This document shows positions 17,132 through 25,235 of a DNA stretch of 64,000 nt, one piece after another. The stretch is from Lachnospiraceae bacterium G41 (lineage in GTDB: Bacteria; Bacillota; Clostridia; Lachnospirales; Lachnospiraceae): contig FNEU01000006.1 in the NCBI GenBank assembly GCA_900100245.1, positions 62,001-126,000 of the forward strand. Reading direction: 5' to 3'. Below the pieces are notes generated by a model. The model was not told where the DNA came from, made no database searches, and worked only from the letters and a program-made list of their open reading frames with translations. Every line of letters starts with the position of its first letter. Within the stretch, counting starts at the first letter, position 1. The translations under genes were made by a program, and so were the position numbers.

Positions 17132-18022
17132 ATGGCAAAAAACAAAAAGAATAGGGGTAACAGAGAATTCAAGAGCGATGTCTTTTCTATGCTTATGGAA
17201 GACAAGAGTTATGCTCTTGAAGTATTTAATGTATTGAACCAATCCGAATATACCGATCCGGAAGAAATAGTTATTATAAAATCGGATCACGGAATTTCCC
17301 TGTCAATCAGGAATGATGCATCTTTTATGATTGATGGGAATGTGAGTTATTATGAACATCAGTCGACGTACAGTATAAATATGCCATTAAGGTGTCTTAT
17401 CTACTATGCCAACGATATAGAAAAGTATGTTGATTTTAATGAAAAAGACCTTTACGGAACAAGGGAGATTGCCCTTCCGACACCGCATTTCGTGGTATTT
17501 TATAACGGAATCGGGAAACGACCTGAAATTGAGACAATGAAACTGTCGACGTCGTTTTGCCATGAAACGGAAAATCCCGAGTTGGAAGTAATATGTACCG
17601 CGTATAATATTAACCCAGAATACAATAAGGAATTGAAGGAAAAATCAAGGGTTTTGTACGGATATACGATATTCGTGGAGAAGGTCAGAAGGTACGCGAC
17701 AACGAGAGAAAAACTGGAAGAAGCCATAAAAAGAGCAATAGATGAATGTATCGAAGAAAACATCCTAAAAGAGTTTTTCTTAAAACGAAGGAAAGAGGTG
17801 GAGAAGATGAAAAGAATAGACTGCAGATTTGAAACCAGGGAAAAGTTGATAAAAAGAGATGCATATGAGGATGGCTTTGAAAATGGAGTTAAATCGGAGC
17901 TTATAAATACTGAGAGAGAAAAGAAAAGAGCTGACATAGAGAAGGTTCGTGCTGATGCCGCCGAGCAAGAAAACGAAAAATTAAAGAAAATCATTAAAGA
18001 AAATAATATTAAAATTGATTAA
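17132..18022 (+). CDS. Rpn-family PD-(D/E)XK nuclease
   Basis: A 296-residue protein of the Rpn (recombination-promoting nuclease, formerly 'putative transposase') group, often present in many copies in Lachnospiraceae genomes. The nuclease core shows Asp68 (FMIDGN) and Glu75-x-Gln77 (EHQS), the PD-(D/E)XK metal site, and LRCLIYYANDI and PHFVVFYNG as in the family. The C-terminal quarter (~215-296) is a charged coiled coil. Characterised relatives cut DNA and promote RecA-independent recombination. No terminal repeats of a mobile element are seen around it. AAGGAGG lies 4 nt before the ATG and is part of the leader structure. Confidence 0.82.
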   Translation: MAKNKKNRGNREFKSDVFSMLMEDKSYALEVFNVLNQSEYTDPEEIVIIKSDHGISLSIRNDASFMIDGNVSYYEHQSTYSINMPLRCLIYYANDIEKYVDFNEKDLYGTREIALPTPHFVVFYNGIGKRPEIETMKLSTSFCHETENPELEVICTAYNINPEYNKELKEKSRVLYGYTIFVEKVRRYATTREKLEEAIKRAIDECIEENILKEFFLKRRKEVEKMKRIDCRFETREKLIKRDAYEDGFENGVKSELINTEREKKRADIEKVRADAAEQENEKLKKIIKENNIKID

Positions 18023-18044
18023 TATAATAAAGTGCCTGCACCAT

Positions 18045-18075
18045 AAAAAGAGTCGACAAAATGTCGGCTCTTTTT
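18045..18075 (+). terminator. Rho-independent terminator of the Rpn gene
   Basis: AAAAAGAGTCGACA (18045-18058) and TGTCGGCTCTTTTT (18062-18075) form a long stem with a 3-nt loop and terminal T-run; symmetrical enough to work in both directions. Confidence 0.85.
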
Positions 18076-18423
18076 AAGTCTTCCGTGAACATCTTATACA
18101 TTTATTCTTTCCACTCCTTTTTCTTTTTCATATCATGAGTATAATCAGCATAATGCACAAAAATCATTACTGATATTTTCGCTACATTAGTGAATATATA
18201 CAAAAAATCTCTTGAAACACCCTTTCTTTTATAGTAATATATACCCAAAACCCTGTCAGAAATATCGGGGCCGACCGCACACTCGTGCAATTTTCTCAAC
18301 GACACAATAATCGAAGTACTAAACGTCAGACTGAACGGGCGGTATGCGTTTATGGAAAGAAGTGTATCGTTTGGTCCCCAAATTCATGACAGACGGGTTT
18401 CAGGGAAAGAATAAGCGAAAGAA
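18076..18423. other. Intergenic stretch without a convincing gene
   Basis: About 350 nt between the Rpn terminator and the copA upstream terminator. A 67-codon frame on the minus strand (18102-18305) begins with GTG, lacks a ribosome site and matches nothing I know. On the plus strand a frame at about 18301-18412 reads to ...GRYAFMERSVSFG... and stops; it also has no start signal. This could be decayed coding sequence, since a terminator follows at 18424, but I cannot name the parent gene. Confidence 0.4.
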
Positions 18424-18447
18424 GGGGCGTTTTTACGTCCCTTTTTT
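18424..18447 (+). terminator. Short terminator hairpin upstream of copA
   Basis: GGGGCG (18424-18429) pairs with CGTCCC (18436-18441), one G-T pair, and runs into TTTTTT. No intact gene lies directly upstream, which suggests that it once ended a now-degraded gene. Confidence 0.6.
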
Positions 18448-18449
18448 CG

Positions 18450-18478
18450 TTGATTATAAATCAGGGATGGGTTATACT
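18450..18478 (+). promoter_or_regulatory. Candidate promoter of copA
   Basis: -35 TTGATT (18450-18455), 17-nt spacer, -10 TATACT (18473-18478). The predicted start would leave only about 14 nt of leader, beginning at the AAGGAGG ribosome site, so the exact use is uncertain. No CopY-type operator was seen. Confidence 0.45.
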
Positions 18479-18498
18479 TTGTTAAGGAGGACTAACTC

Positions 18499-20715
18499 AT
18501 GAAAAAAAGCTTTAAAGTGACGGGAATGAGTTGTGCAAACTGTGTTGCCAACGTCGAAAAAGCCGTCAGAAAAATAAACGGTATAGAAGAGGTAAATGTC
18601 AATCTGGTAGAAGAACTGATGCTTGTCTCTTTTGATGAAAATAAAACAGATACTTTAGCCATTGAAGAAGCCGTAAGAAAGGCAGGTTACGGTGCAGAAC
18701 TTATCGGCGGCGAAGCAAAAAAGAAAACGAATGCCAAGCCCGAAAAAGACTATAAAATCTACGGCCTAATCGCATCCGTTATACTGATAATCATTCTCAT
18801 GGTTTTGGCCATGGGCCCCAAATGGGATATTTCCACGAACGCGCTCTTACAGTTTATCCTGGTAATTCCCGTACTTATAATCAACAGACACTTCTTCATC
18901 AATGCGTTTAAAGCATTAAGATCGGGCGGAACCAATATGGACGTGCTGGTTTCTCTCGGTTCTTCGTGTGCGCTCATCTACAGCCTCTTCGGACTTTTTA
19001 TGATTTTAATAAATTGCGAAAAAGGCAACTTGGAGCATGCAGAGCACTATTCGATGAACCTTTATTTCGATTCGGCCGGTATGATTTTAACGCTGGTTTC
19101 GGTCGGAAAATATCTCGAATCAAAGTCTAAAAGAAAAACAAAGGATGCCATCGAAGGTCTCCTTGATATGTGCCCTAAAAAAATCGTCAGAATCAATACC
19201 GACAAAGACGGAAACGAAACCGAAGAAACCATTGCTTTGGAAGACATCAAAAAAGGCGACGTTATTCTTATTTCAAAGGGCGAAGCGGCAAGTGTTGACG
19301 GAACGATTATTTTAGGAAGCGCCGTATTTGACGAGTCCGCGATCACGGGCGAAAGCGTAGCGGTTAAAAAAGAAGTCGGAGACGAAGTAATCTCCGCCAC
19401 AATGATAAAAGACGGTTTCGTCAGGGTAAAAGCAGAAGGTGTTGGCGAAGAGTCGACACTTATGAAGATTGTCAAAATGACCAAGGAAGCCGGAGCCACC
19501 AAGGCGCCGATTGCAAGACTGGCAGATAAAATCTCGGCTGTCTTTGTACCAGTAATCATCGTCATTGCGATAATTACCTTTGTGGTCTGGCTCATAATAT
19601 CCAAAGATTTTGTAACGGCTTTCTCAAACGGAATCTGCGTACTCGTTATTTCCTGCCCCTGTGCGCTCGGCCTCGCAACTCCGGTTGCAATCACGGTCGG
19701 AATGGGAATTGGCGCGAAAAAAGGTATTCTTTTTAAGAGTGCAGAAAGTCTCGAGAGACTAAAAAGCACCAATACGGTAGTATTCGACAAGACAGGAACG
19801 ATTACCAAGGGAATAGTATCCGTGGAAGGCTGCGTCACCATGGACGAAGTCAGGGAAACATCGCCCCTTGCGATGAAGCTCCTAAAAGAAATGGGCCTTG
19901 AAACCGTAATGTTAACAGGCGATAAAAAAGAAAAGGCATTAAAAATCGCCGAAGAAGCGGGCGTTTCGTCAGTCAGATACGAACTTAAACCCGAAGATAA
20001 GGCAAAAATAGTAAAAGAACTTCAAAGCGAAGGCAAAAAGATACTGATGGTGGGCGATGGCATAAACGACGCGCCCGCACTTGCCACGGCAGAAGTCGGA
20101 ATGGCTATGGGAGCAGGCAAGGATATTGCGATTGAATGCGCAGACGTTGTGCTGATGCATAGTGATCTTTTAGACGTAATTCGCGCCATCAGACTTTCGA
20201 AGAAAACGATACTTAACATCAAGGAAAATCTCTTCTGGGCATTCTTTTATAATGTCCTGATGATACCCGTGGCAGCAGGCGTAATGCAGCCTTTAATCGG
20301 ACTTAAATTAAACCCGATGATAGGTGCGGCCTGCATGAGCTTAAGCAGTATCTGCGTATGCTTAAATGCACTAAGACTGATGAGTGTCAGACTTGATAAA
20401 AATTTAGGCGAAACAAATACAAATGATTTGCAAGAAACTGTATCAAAAAATGACGATAAGAATTATAATGGAATAGGTTGCGAATGTGATACGCAAATAA
20501 CAGAAAGCGGAGAAAAAGATATGATTAGTTTTGCCGTTAACGGAATGATGTGTGCTCACTGCAAAAAGAGAGTTGAAGATACACTTAAGGCAGTAAGCGG
20601 AGTAATATCCGCCGAAGCCGATTTGGAGAAAAAGAATGTCAGCGTCGAAACCGACGGAAGTGTCAGTGAGGATGCTTTAAAGGCTGCTGTTAAGGAAGCC
20701 GGATACGAGGTTTAA
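18499..20715 (+). CDS. copA: CopA-like heavy-metal P1B-type ATPase lacking the nucleotide-binding domain
   Basis: A 738-residue membrane protein built like a copper exporter: N-terminal metal-binding HMA domain (CANC, Cys12/Cys15), eight-span core with the CPC metal motif (386-388), actuator loop ITGES, phosphorylation motif DKTGT (Asp430), TGD (~473-475), GDGIND, and a second HMA domain at the C-terminus (MMCAHC, Cys685/Cys688). In ordinary CopA roughly 120 residues lie between DKTGT and TGD and include the ATP-binding N-domain with its SEHP and GxG motifs. Here only 45 separate them and those motifs are absent. The frame is intact. Transport activity is therefore doubtful; it may be inactive, a metal-binding remnant, or a rewired protein. 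Confidence 0.85.
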   Translation: MKKSFKVTGMSCANCVANVEKAVRKINGIEEVNVNLVEELMLVSFDENKTDTLAIEEAVRKAGYGAELIGGEAKKKTNAKPEKDYKIYGLIASVILIIILMVLAMGPKWDISTNALLQFILVIPVLIINRHFFINAFKALRSGGTNMDVLVSLGSSCALIYSLFGLFMILINCEKGNLEHAEHYSMNLYFDSAGMILTLVSVGKYLESKSKRKTKDAIEGLLDMCPKKIVRINTDKDGNETEETIALEDIKKGDVILISKGEAASVDGTIILGSAVFDESAITGESVAVKKEVGDEVISATMIKDGFVRVKAEGVGEESTLMKIVKMTKEAGATKAPIARLADKISAVFVPVIIVIAIITFVVWLIISKDFVTAFSNGICVLVISCPCALGLATPVAITVGMGIGAKKGILFKSAESLERLKSTNTVVFDKTGTITKGIVSVEGCVTMDEVRETSPLAMKLLKEMGLETVMLTGDKKEKALKIAEEAGVSSVRYELKPEDKAKIVKELQSEGKKILMVGDGINDAPALATAEVGMAMGAGKDIAIECADVVLMHSDLLDVIRAIRLSKKTILNIKENLFWAFFYNVLMIPVAAGVMQPLIGLKLNPMIGAACMSLSSICVCLNALRLMSVRLDKNLGETNTNDLQETVSKNDDKNYNGIGCECDTQITESGEKDMISFAVNGMMCAHCKKRVEDTLKAVSGVISAEADLEKKNVSVETDGSVSEDALKAAVKEAGYEV

Positions 20716-20762
20716 TTCCCATAAAAGACGGGAAAGAAAATCGTATATAAAATGAGGATGAA

Positions 20763-22019
20763 ATGACTGATATTTGTGTAATCGGCGGTGGTCCCGCCGG
20801 TGTTTTTGCCTGCTTTTTTGCAGCGAAAGACAATAAAAAAGTTACTTTAATCGAGCGAAATGACGATGTGCTGAAGAAACTTCTTTTAACAGGAAACGGA
20901 AAGTGCAATTATTCCAATTCCGATTTAAAAAGCGAGTACTATAACTTTGGCAAAGATCATCCGTATTCGAAGATTATTGAAGAGTTTGATTCCGAAAAAC
21001 TCGAAGAGTTTTTTATGGACCGCGGAATGCCCACGTACGGAAAGAACAACTGCAAATATCCGAGAAGTGAGAGAGCTGAAACGGTAAAAAACGTATTATC
21101 GGAAATGCTTTCGGAAAAAAAGGTTGAAGTATTAACGGGCAAAAAAGTTACATCCGCTGAATACCGTCCGGGCAAAAAAATCGACGAAAATGCGACGAAC
21201 AAACCCATCAATGAAAAAGATTTACCGCATTTTATCTTAAAGTTTGAAGACGGCGGAAAGATTGAATGTAAGAAACTGATTATCGCGACCGGCGGAAAAG
21301 CATATCCTTCAACAGGCTCCGACGGCGGCGGTTACAGACTTGCAAGAGCATTAGGCCATAACGTGACTTTTACATATCCCGTGCTCACCAGACTTTTCAC
21401 GGAAGATAAGGCCGTAAAAGAAATGGCAGGAGTCAGATTTAAGGCAAAGGTTACGGCTGTGGTTGAGGGCGAGATTATTTCCTCAGAAGAGGGCGAACTC
21501 CAGTTTACCGAGAACGGACTCTCGGGAATCTGCATTTACAATTTAAGCAGATATTTATCCAAGCCTCTTGAGGACGGCTTAAACTGCAACGTGGTTGTGG
21601 ACTTTATGCCGGAGATGGCCAAAGAGAGCATGGATTATTACATCGAAAAACAGATTCAGAAAAACAATGACTGGAGAAATCTTTTAGTTAATATCTTCGG
21701 AGAAAAAACAGCCAGTCTTATTTATAAAAAAATCGTATCAGAAGCTAACGGTGCAGCGGGAAAAGATCTTATTTCCCATTTCACGAACAGCATAAAAAAT
21801 TATAAAATCAAAATTTCCGGCCACGATTCATTCAGCAATGCGCAGGTTACAAAGGGCGGTGTAAGCATCGACGAGGTCGATGAAAACATGGCTTCGAAAA
21901 TCTGCCCGGGTCTTTTCTTCGCGGGAGAGGTGCTCGATGTTGACGGAAAATGCGGCGGATACAATCTCCATTTTGCTTTTGCTTCAGGCAGAAGAGCCGG
22001 CTTAAGCGCAGGAGAATAA
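20763..22019 (+). CDS. BaiN/HI0933-like FAD-dependent oxidoreductase
   Basis: A 418-residue flavoprotein. The N-terminal dinucleotide-binding loop is VIGGGPAGVFA (residues 6-16), followed by the acidic end of the second strand (LIER) and the family signature KKLLLTGNGKCNYSN (~38-52). A second nucleotide-binding stretch IIATGGKAYPSTGSDGGG is typical of the HI0933 family, as is the C-terminal FFAGEVLDVDGKCGGYNLHF. BaiN is reported to act in bile-acid metabolism, but most homologues have no assigned substrate. No membrane anchor. It sits 47 nt after copA with a GAGG site; functional link to copA is not evident. Confidence 0.87.
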   Translation: MTDICVIGGGPAGVFACFFAAKDNKKVTLIERNDDVLKKLLLTGNGKCNYSNSDLKSEYYNFGKDHPYSKIIEEFDSEKLEEFFMDRGMPTYGKNNCKYPRSERAETVKNVLSEMLSEKKVEVLTGKKVTSAEYRPGKKIDENATNKPINEKDLPHFILKFEDGGKIECKKLIIATGGKAYPSTGSDGGGYRLARALGHNVTFTYPVLTRLFTEDKAVKEMAGVRFKAKVTAVVEGEIISSEEGELQFTENGLSGICIYNLSRYLSKPLEDGLNCNVVVDFMPEMAKESMDYYIEKQIQKNNDWRNLLVNIFGEKTASLIYKKIVSEANGAAGKDLISHFTNSIKNYKIKISGHDSFSNAQVTKGGVSIDEVDENMASKICPGLFFAGEVLDVDGKCGGYNLHFAFASGRRAGLSAGE

Positions 22020-22034
22020 ACAGGAGAGGAAAAT

Positions 22035-23546
22035 ATGATTAAGAAAAAGATTTTTGCAGTAGCGGCAGCAGTTACAATGAGCTTAACACTCGTCGGATGT
22101 ACTCTTACACCTTTTCAGGTAATGGACGGTGACGGAATGGTACATGAGGATCCGACGGCCACACAGACTCCCGATCCCGTAAAACCCGTGGGAGGAGAAG
22201 ACGATGGCGGTAATACAAATAACCCCGATATTAACGTGCCCGCAAATACCGTAGATAACGATGCTATTATCGATTCTTTTATAAACGGTGAAACCAAGGC
22301 TAAATTTGACCATGTCATTGCGGATGAGGATACATACTATTCTCTCGATGAAATGGTAACTGCACGCGGCGAGGAACTCTTAAACTGGTTCGCATATGAT
22401 GAAGAGCATACTGTAAGTTATACCGTTACAGTCGATTATGCTTATATCGACTGCGGAAACGACGGCGAAAGAGATTTGGGAATTAATATCGATTACATAG
22501 TAGATCCCGGAGATGAAGATGCATACGATCAGTACATATACGATGATTTCATCTTAATGGTAATTGACGGCGAATTGAAATGTATCACCATGACAGAAAG
22601 TTATTACAGATCATACGGTGAAATCAATCAGTACGGATACATATCCGAAGGCGGAAGCGGCGGAGCAAACTTACATGTCTTCAGCGGACGTTTTGTCAAT
22701 TCAAAAGGCGAGATAGTATATGACTATAACTGCGATTACTACATGGGTTATGCACAGCCGACGATTCACGCATACTGTGTTCCTGAAGATATAAGAGATG
22801 AAGCTCCCGAGGAAATATACGATTATGAGAGCTCAACATTTTTCAATACTTCCGTATATAATTTCAATGAAGCTCCAGACTATCCCTCCGATCTTAATTG
22901 GGTAGACGGTAAGTATGATGCGGAAAGTCAGGCGAAATACGATAAGTACGAGAAAGAATATGATGAATGGCTTTCGAAAAACATCTTCGTATTTGAAGAC
23001 GAAAACGGTGATGCTCCTCAACTTCCCGAAGATTTGAAAAAGTTTATTGACGACAACAATATTACGTATTATACCCCGAAGGAATTTAATGAACTTTTAA
23101 GCAAGCATCAAGCCGAGATTGGACTTACAGATACCGTCAAGAGCGGAGATTATCCCGAATGGATTCTTTTATACGATCAGACAGGCGCATTTACCGAAGA
23201 AATTGAACAGCAGTATATCGGTGAATATGTCGACGATTTAAACGACCCTAATCTTCAGATTGCCAAGGGCGAAGACGGAAAATTCATTATACAGATAGGT
23301 ATTTACAGACTTTGCTTCCTTGATGACGGTGTCGGAGAATTTCAGGATGATAAAATGGTCTTCACAATTTCCGACGATAACGGCAATCCGATGGAAGGCT
23401 ATCTCATCGTTACCGAAGACGGTGAAGCAACGGTAACATTTACCAAATCCGAATGGGATTATATCGAAGACGGCGACACGTATACTTACACAAAGTCTTC
23501 CGATACACCCAACATTTTCGTATACGAATTTGACTTTGATAATTAA
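22035..23546 (+). CDS. Lipoprotein of unknown function, acidic
   Basis: A 503-residue protein with a clear lipoprotein signal (basic start, hydrophobic core, lipobox LVGC with Cys22). It is followed by a Pro/Asp/Gly/Asn-rich low-complexity linker (~28-75) and a strongly acidic exported body rich in Asp, Glu and Tyr. I recognise no enzymatic motif. Many acidic Asp-x-Asp-rich stretches (for example near residue 150) might bind cations, but this is speculation. A GGAGAGG ribosome site precedes the ATG. It lies 15 nt after the flavoprotein gene and 24 nt before the deaminase gene. Confidence 0.7.
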   Translation: MIKKKIFAVAAAVTMSLTLVGCTLTPFQVMDGDGMVHEDPTATQTPDPVKPVGGEDDGGNTNNPDINVPANTVDNDAIIDSFINGETKAKFDHVIADEDTYYSLDEMVTARGEELLNWFAYDEEHTVSYTVTVDYAYIDCGNDGERDLGINIDYIVDPGDEDAYDQYIYDDFILMVIDGELKCITMTESYYRSYGEINQYGYISEGGSGGANLHVFSGRFVNSKGEIVYDYNCDYYMGYAQPTIHAYCVPEDIRDEAPEEIYDYESSTFFNTSVYNFNEAPDYPSDLNWVDGKYDAESQAKYDKYEKEYDEWLSKNIFVFEDENGDAPQLPEDLKKFIDDNNITYYTPKEFNELLSKHQAEIGLTDTVKSGDYPEWILLYDQTGAFTEEIEQQYIGEYVDDLNDPNLQIAKGEDGKFIIQIGIYRLCFLDDGVGEFQDDKMVFTISDDNGNPMEGYLIVTEDGEATVTFTKSEWDYIEDGDTYTYTKSSDTPNIFVYEFDFDN

Positions 23547-23570
23547 AGACCATAAAAGAAAGAGACTTAT

Positions 23571-24845
23571 ATGACCAAAAGACTTTATAACGCCAAGATA
23601 CTTACAATGGTTCCCGGCGAAGAGATTTTCGACGGTGAAATCCAAATTGACGGAAACAAAATCACATATGTCGGAAAGACTCCCGCAGACAATGCAGGAG
23701 CAAAATTTGACGAAGAAATCGACTGCGAGGGAAACGTGCTTCTTCCCGGATTTAAGAATGCACATACGCACTCCGGAATGACGGCATTCAGATCGCTTGC
23801 GGACGATTTAAATCTTCAGGACTGGCTTTACAACGAGATTTTCCCAAGAGAAGCCAAGATGACTCCCGATGATATATACTGGCTTACACAGCTTGCATAT
23901 CTTGAATATTTAACCTCTGGAATTACCGCCTGCGGAGACATGTATTTAACTCCCGAAAGCATTTATGACGCGTCCGTGGAATTCGGCATGAGATGTCAGA
24001 TGGTATCGGGACTTAACAAATTCGGACCGACACTTGAAGTATTAGAGAGAAGATACAACGAGCTTAACGGCAAAAACAGCCTGGTCGGATTTCTGATGGG
24101 TGTTCACGCAGAATATACTTGCGAAAAAGAACTTCTTGAAAAAGTATCAGAACTCATTCACAAATACAAAGCACCTTTATACACGCATATGTCGGAAACG
24201 AAGACCGAGCATGATGAGTGCATTCAAAGATACGGTATGACTCCCATGGCACTCTTTGATCAACTGGGACTCTGGGACTTCGGCGGCGGTATCTATCACG
24301 GTGTATGGTGTGACGAAGCCGATATGGATATCATGAAAAAGAGGGGCCTTAAGATAGTTACAAATCCCGGCTCGAATTCAAAGCTTGCAAGCGGTATCGC
24401 ACCCGTAAGCGCTTATCTTGAAAAAGGCATAGAAGTGGCAATCGGTACCGACGGACCTTCTTCCAACAACTGTCTCGATTTCTTTAGGGAAATGTTCCTT
24501 GTTACGGCACTTGCGAAGATAAAAGAAAACGATCCGAAGGCAGTTGATGCAATGGAAGTTTTAAAGATGGCCTGCGTCAACGGAGCACATGCGATGGAGC
24601 TTTACGACAACGACTGTCTGGCCGAAGGAAAGCTTGCCGACATCATTATGATTGACCTTTACCAGCCCAATATGAGACCGATTTTGAACATTTCCAAAAA
24701 CATCGTTTACAGCGGTTCCAAAACAAATATAAAAATGACGATGATTGACGGAAAAGTTTTATACAAAAATGGTCAATTTAATGATACAATAGATGTTGAC
24801 GAAATTTATTCAAAATGCGAAGAGATTACTAAACGACTCAAATAA
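23571..24845 (+). CDS. mtaD: 5'-methylthioadenosine/S-adenosylhomocysteine deaminase (amidohydrolase)
   Basis: A 424-residue TIM-barrel amidohydrolase. Metal ligands are visible as His65-x-His67 (AHTHSGM), a third His in YTHMSETKTEH and the Asp in AIGTDGPSSNN. The SRRH-equivalent pocket and the downstream NNCLDFFREM segment are as in MtaD. The enzyme deaminates MTA, SAH or adenosine in the cytoplasm as part of the methionine/SAM salvage. Other amidohydrolases (guanine or chlorohydrolase-like) are possible from fold alone, but the SxTDGxxSNNxLD segment fits MTA/SAH deaminase best. Adjacent genes give no extra evidence. Confidence 0.82.
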   Translation: MTKRLYNAKILTMVPGEEIFDGEIQIDGNKITYVGKTPADNAGAKFDEEIDCEGNVLLPGFKNAHTHSGMTAFRSLADDLNLQDWLYNEIFPREAKMTPDDIYWLTQLAYLEYLTSGITACGDMYLTPESIYDASVEFGMRCQMVSGLNKFGPTLEVLERRYNELNGKNSLVGFLMGVHAEYTCEKELLEKVSELIHKYKAPLYTHMSETKTEHDECIQRYGMTPMALFDQLGLWDFGGGIYHGVWCDEADMDIMKKRGLKIVTNPGSNSKLASGIAPVSAYLEKGIEVAIGTDGPSSNNCLDFFREMFLVTALAKIKENDPKAVDAMEVLKMACVNGAHAMELYDNDCLAEGKLADIIMIDLYQPNMRPILNISKNIVYSGSKTNIKMTMIDGKVLYKNGQFNDTIDVDEIYSKCEEITKRLK

Positions 24846-24860
24846 AGGGGGAATACTAAA

Positions 24861-25235
24861 ATGCAGAAGATGACTTTTACTTCAAACCAGACAGCATTTG
24901 AGTATGCAATTTACGAAATAGTAGGAAGTTACTTTAAGAAAGCAACATGCCAGTCCACAATTCAGGAGCAGAAGCTGATTGTTCATTTCAAGGAGCAGAA
25001 GCAGGATACTCAGTGCCTGATGGAAAACAAGGTGGACGGATATGTTAAAGCCGTTCTTCTTAAAAAGCTTCCGCCTGAAATATGGGATGAAGAGGTTACA
25101 GTCGAGATCAGAAAGACTCCCGAGAGCGACCTCATGAATATAATCTTTTACGGCGAGAAATATGCGCTCATCGTTAAAGGCGCATACAGAGGCAAAAACA
25201 ACGCCGAATTTAATTACAGATTTTTCACTAAATAA
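24861..25235 (+). CDS. Conserved-looking 124-residue protein of unknown function
   Basis: A small cytoplasmic protein without signal peptide, membrane span or motif known to me. A strong AAGGGGG ribosome site precedes the ATG, and the stop overlaps the start of mutS2 by one base (TAATG), so it is translationally coupled to mutS2. Composition (balanced charged and aliphatic residues, with segments such as VDGYVKAVLLKKLP) suggests a compact alpha/beta fold. Its placement hints at a link to MutS2 or to translation quality control, but this rests on position alone. Confidence 0.75.
   Translation: MQKMTFTSNQTAFEYAIYEIVGSYFKKATCQSTIQEQKLIVHFKEQKQDTQCLMENKVDGYVKAVLLKKLPPEIWDEEVTVEIRKTPESDLMNIIFYGEKYALIVKGAYRGKNNAEFNYRFFTK

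Noticed and set aside
17132-18022. Rpn gene as part of an insertion sequence
   Set aside because: No terminal inverted repeats or target-site duplication seen; the gene has its own promoter, leader and terminator.
18102-18305. 67-codon minus-strand frame in the copA upstream gap
   Set aside because: GTG start, no ribosome site, no recognisable similarity; noted only as part of the intergenic entry.
19062-19841. 259-codon minus-strand frame inside copA
   Set aside because: Ser/Thr/Ile-rich antisense shadow of a high-confidence membrane protein gene; no start signal.
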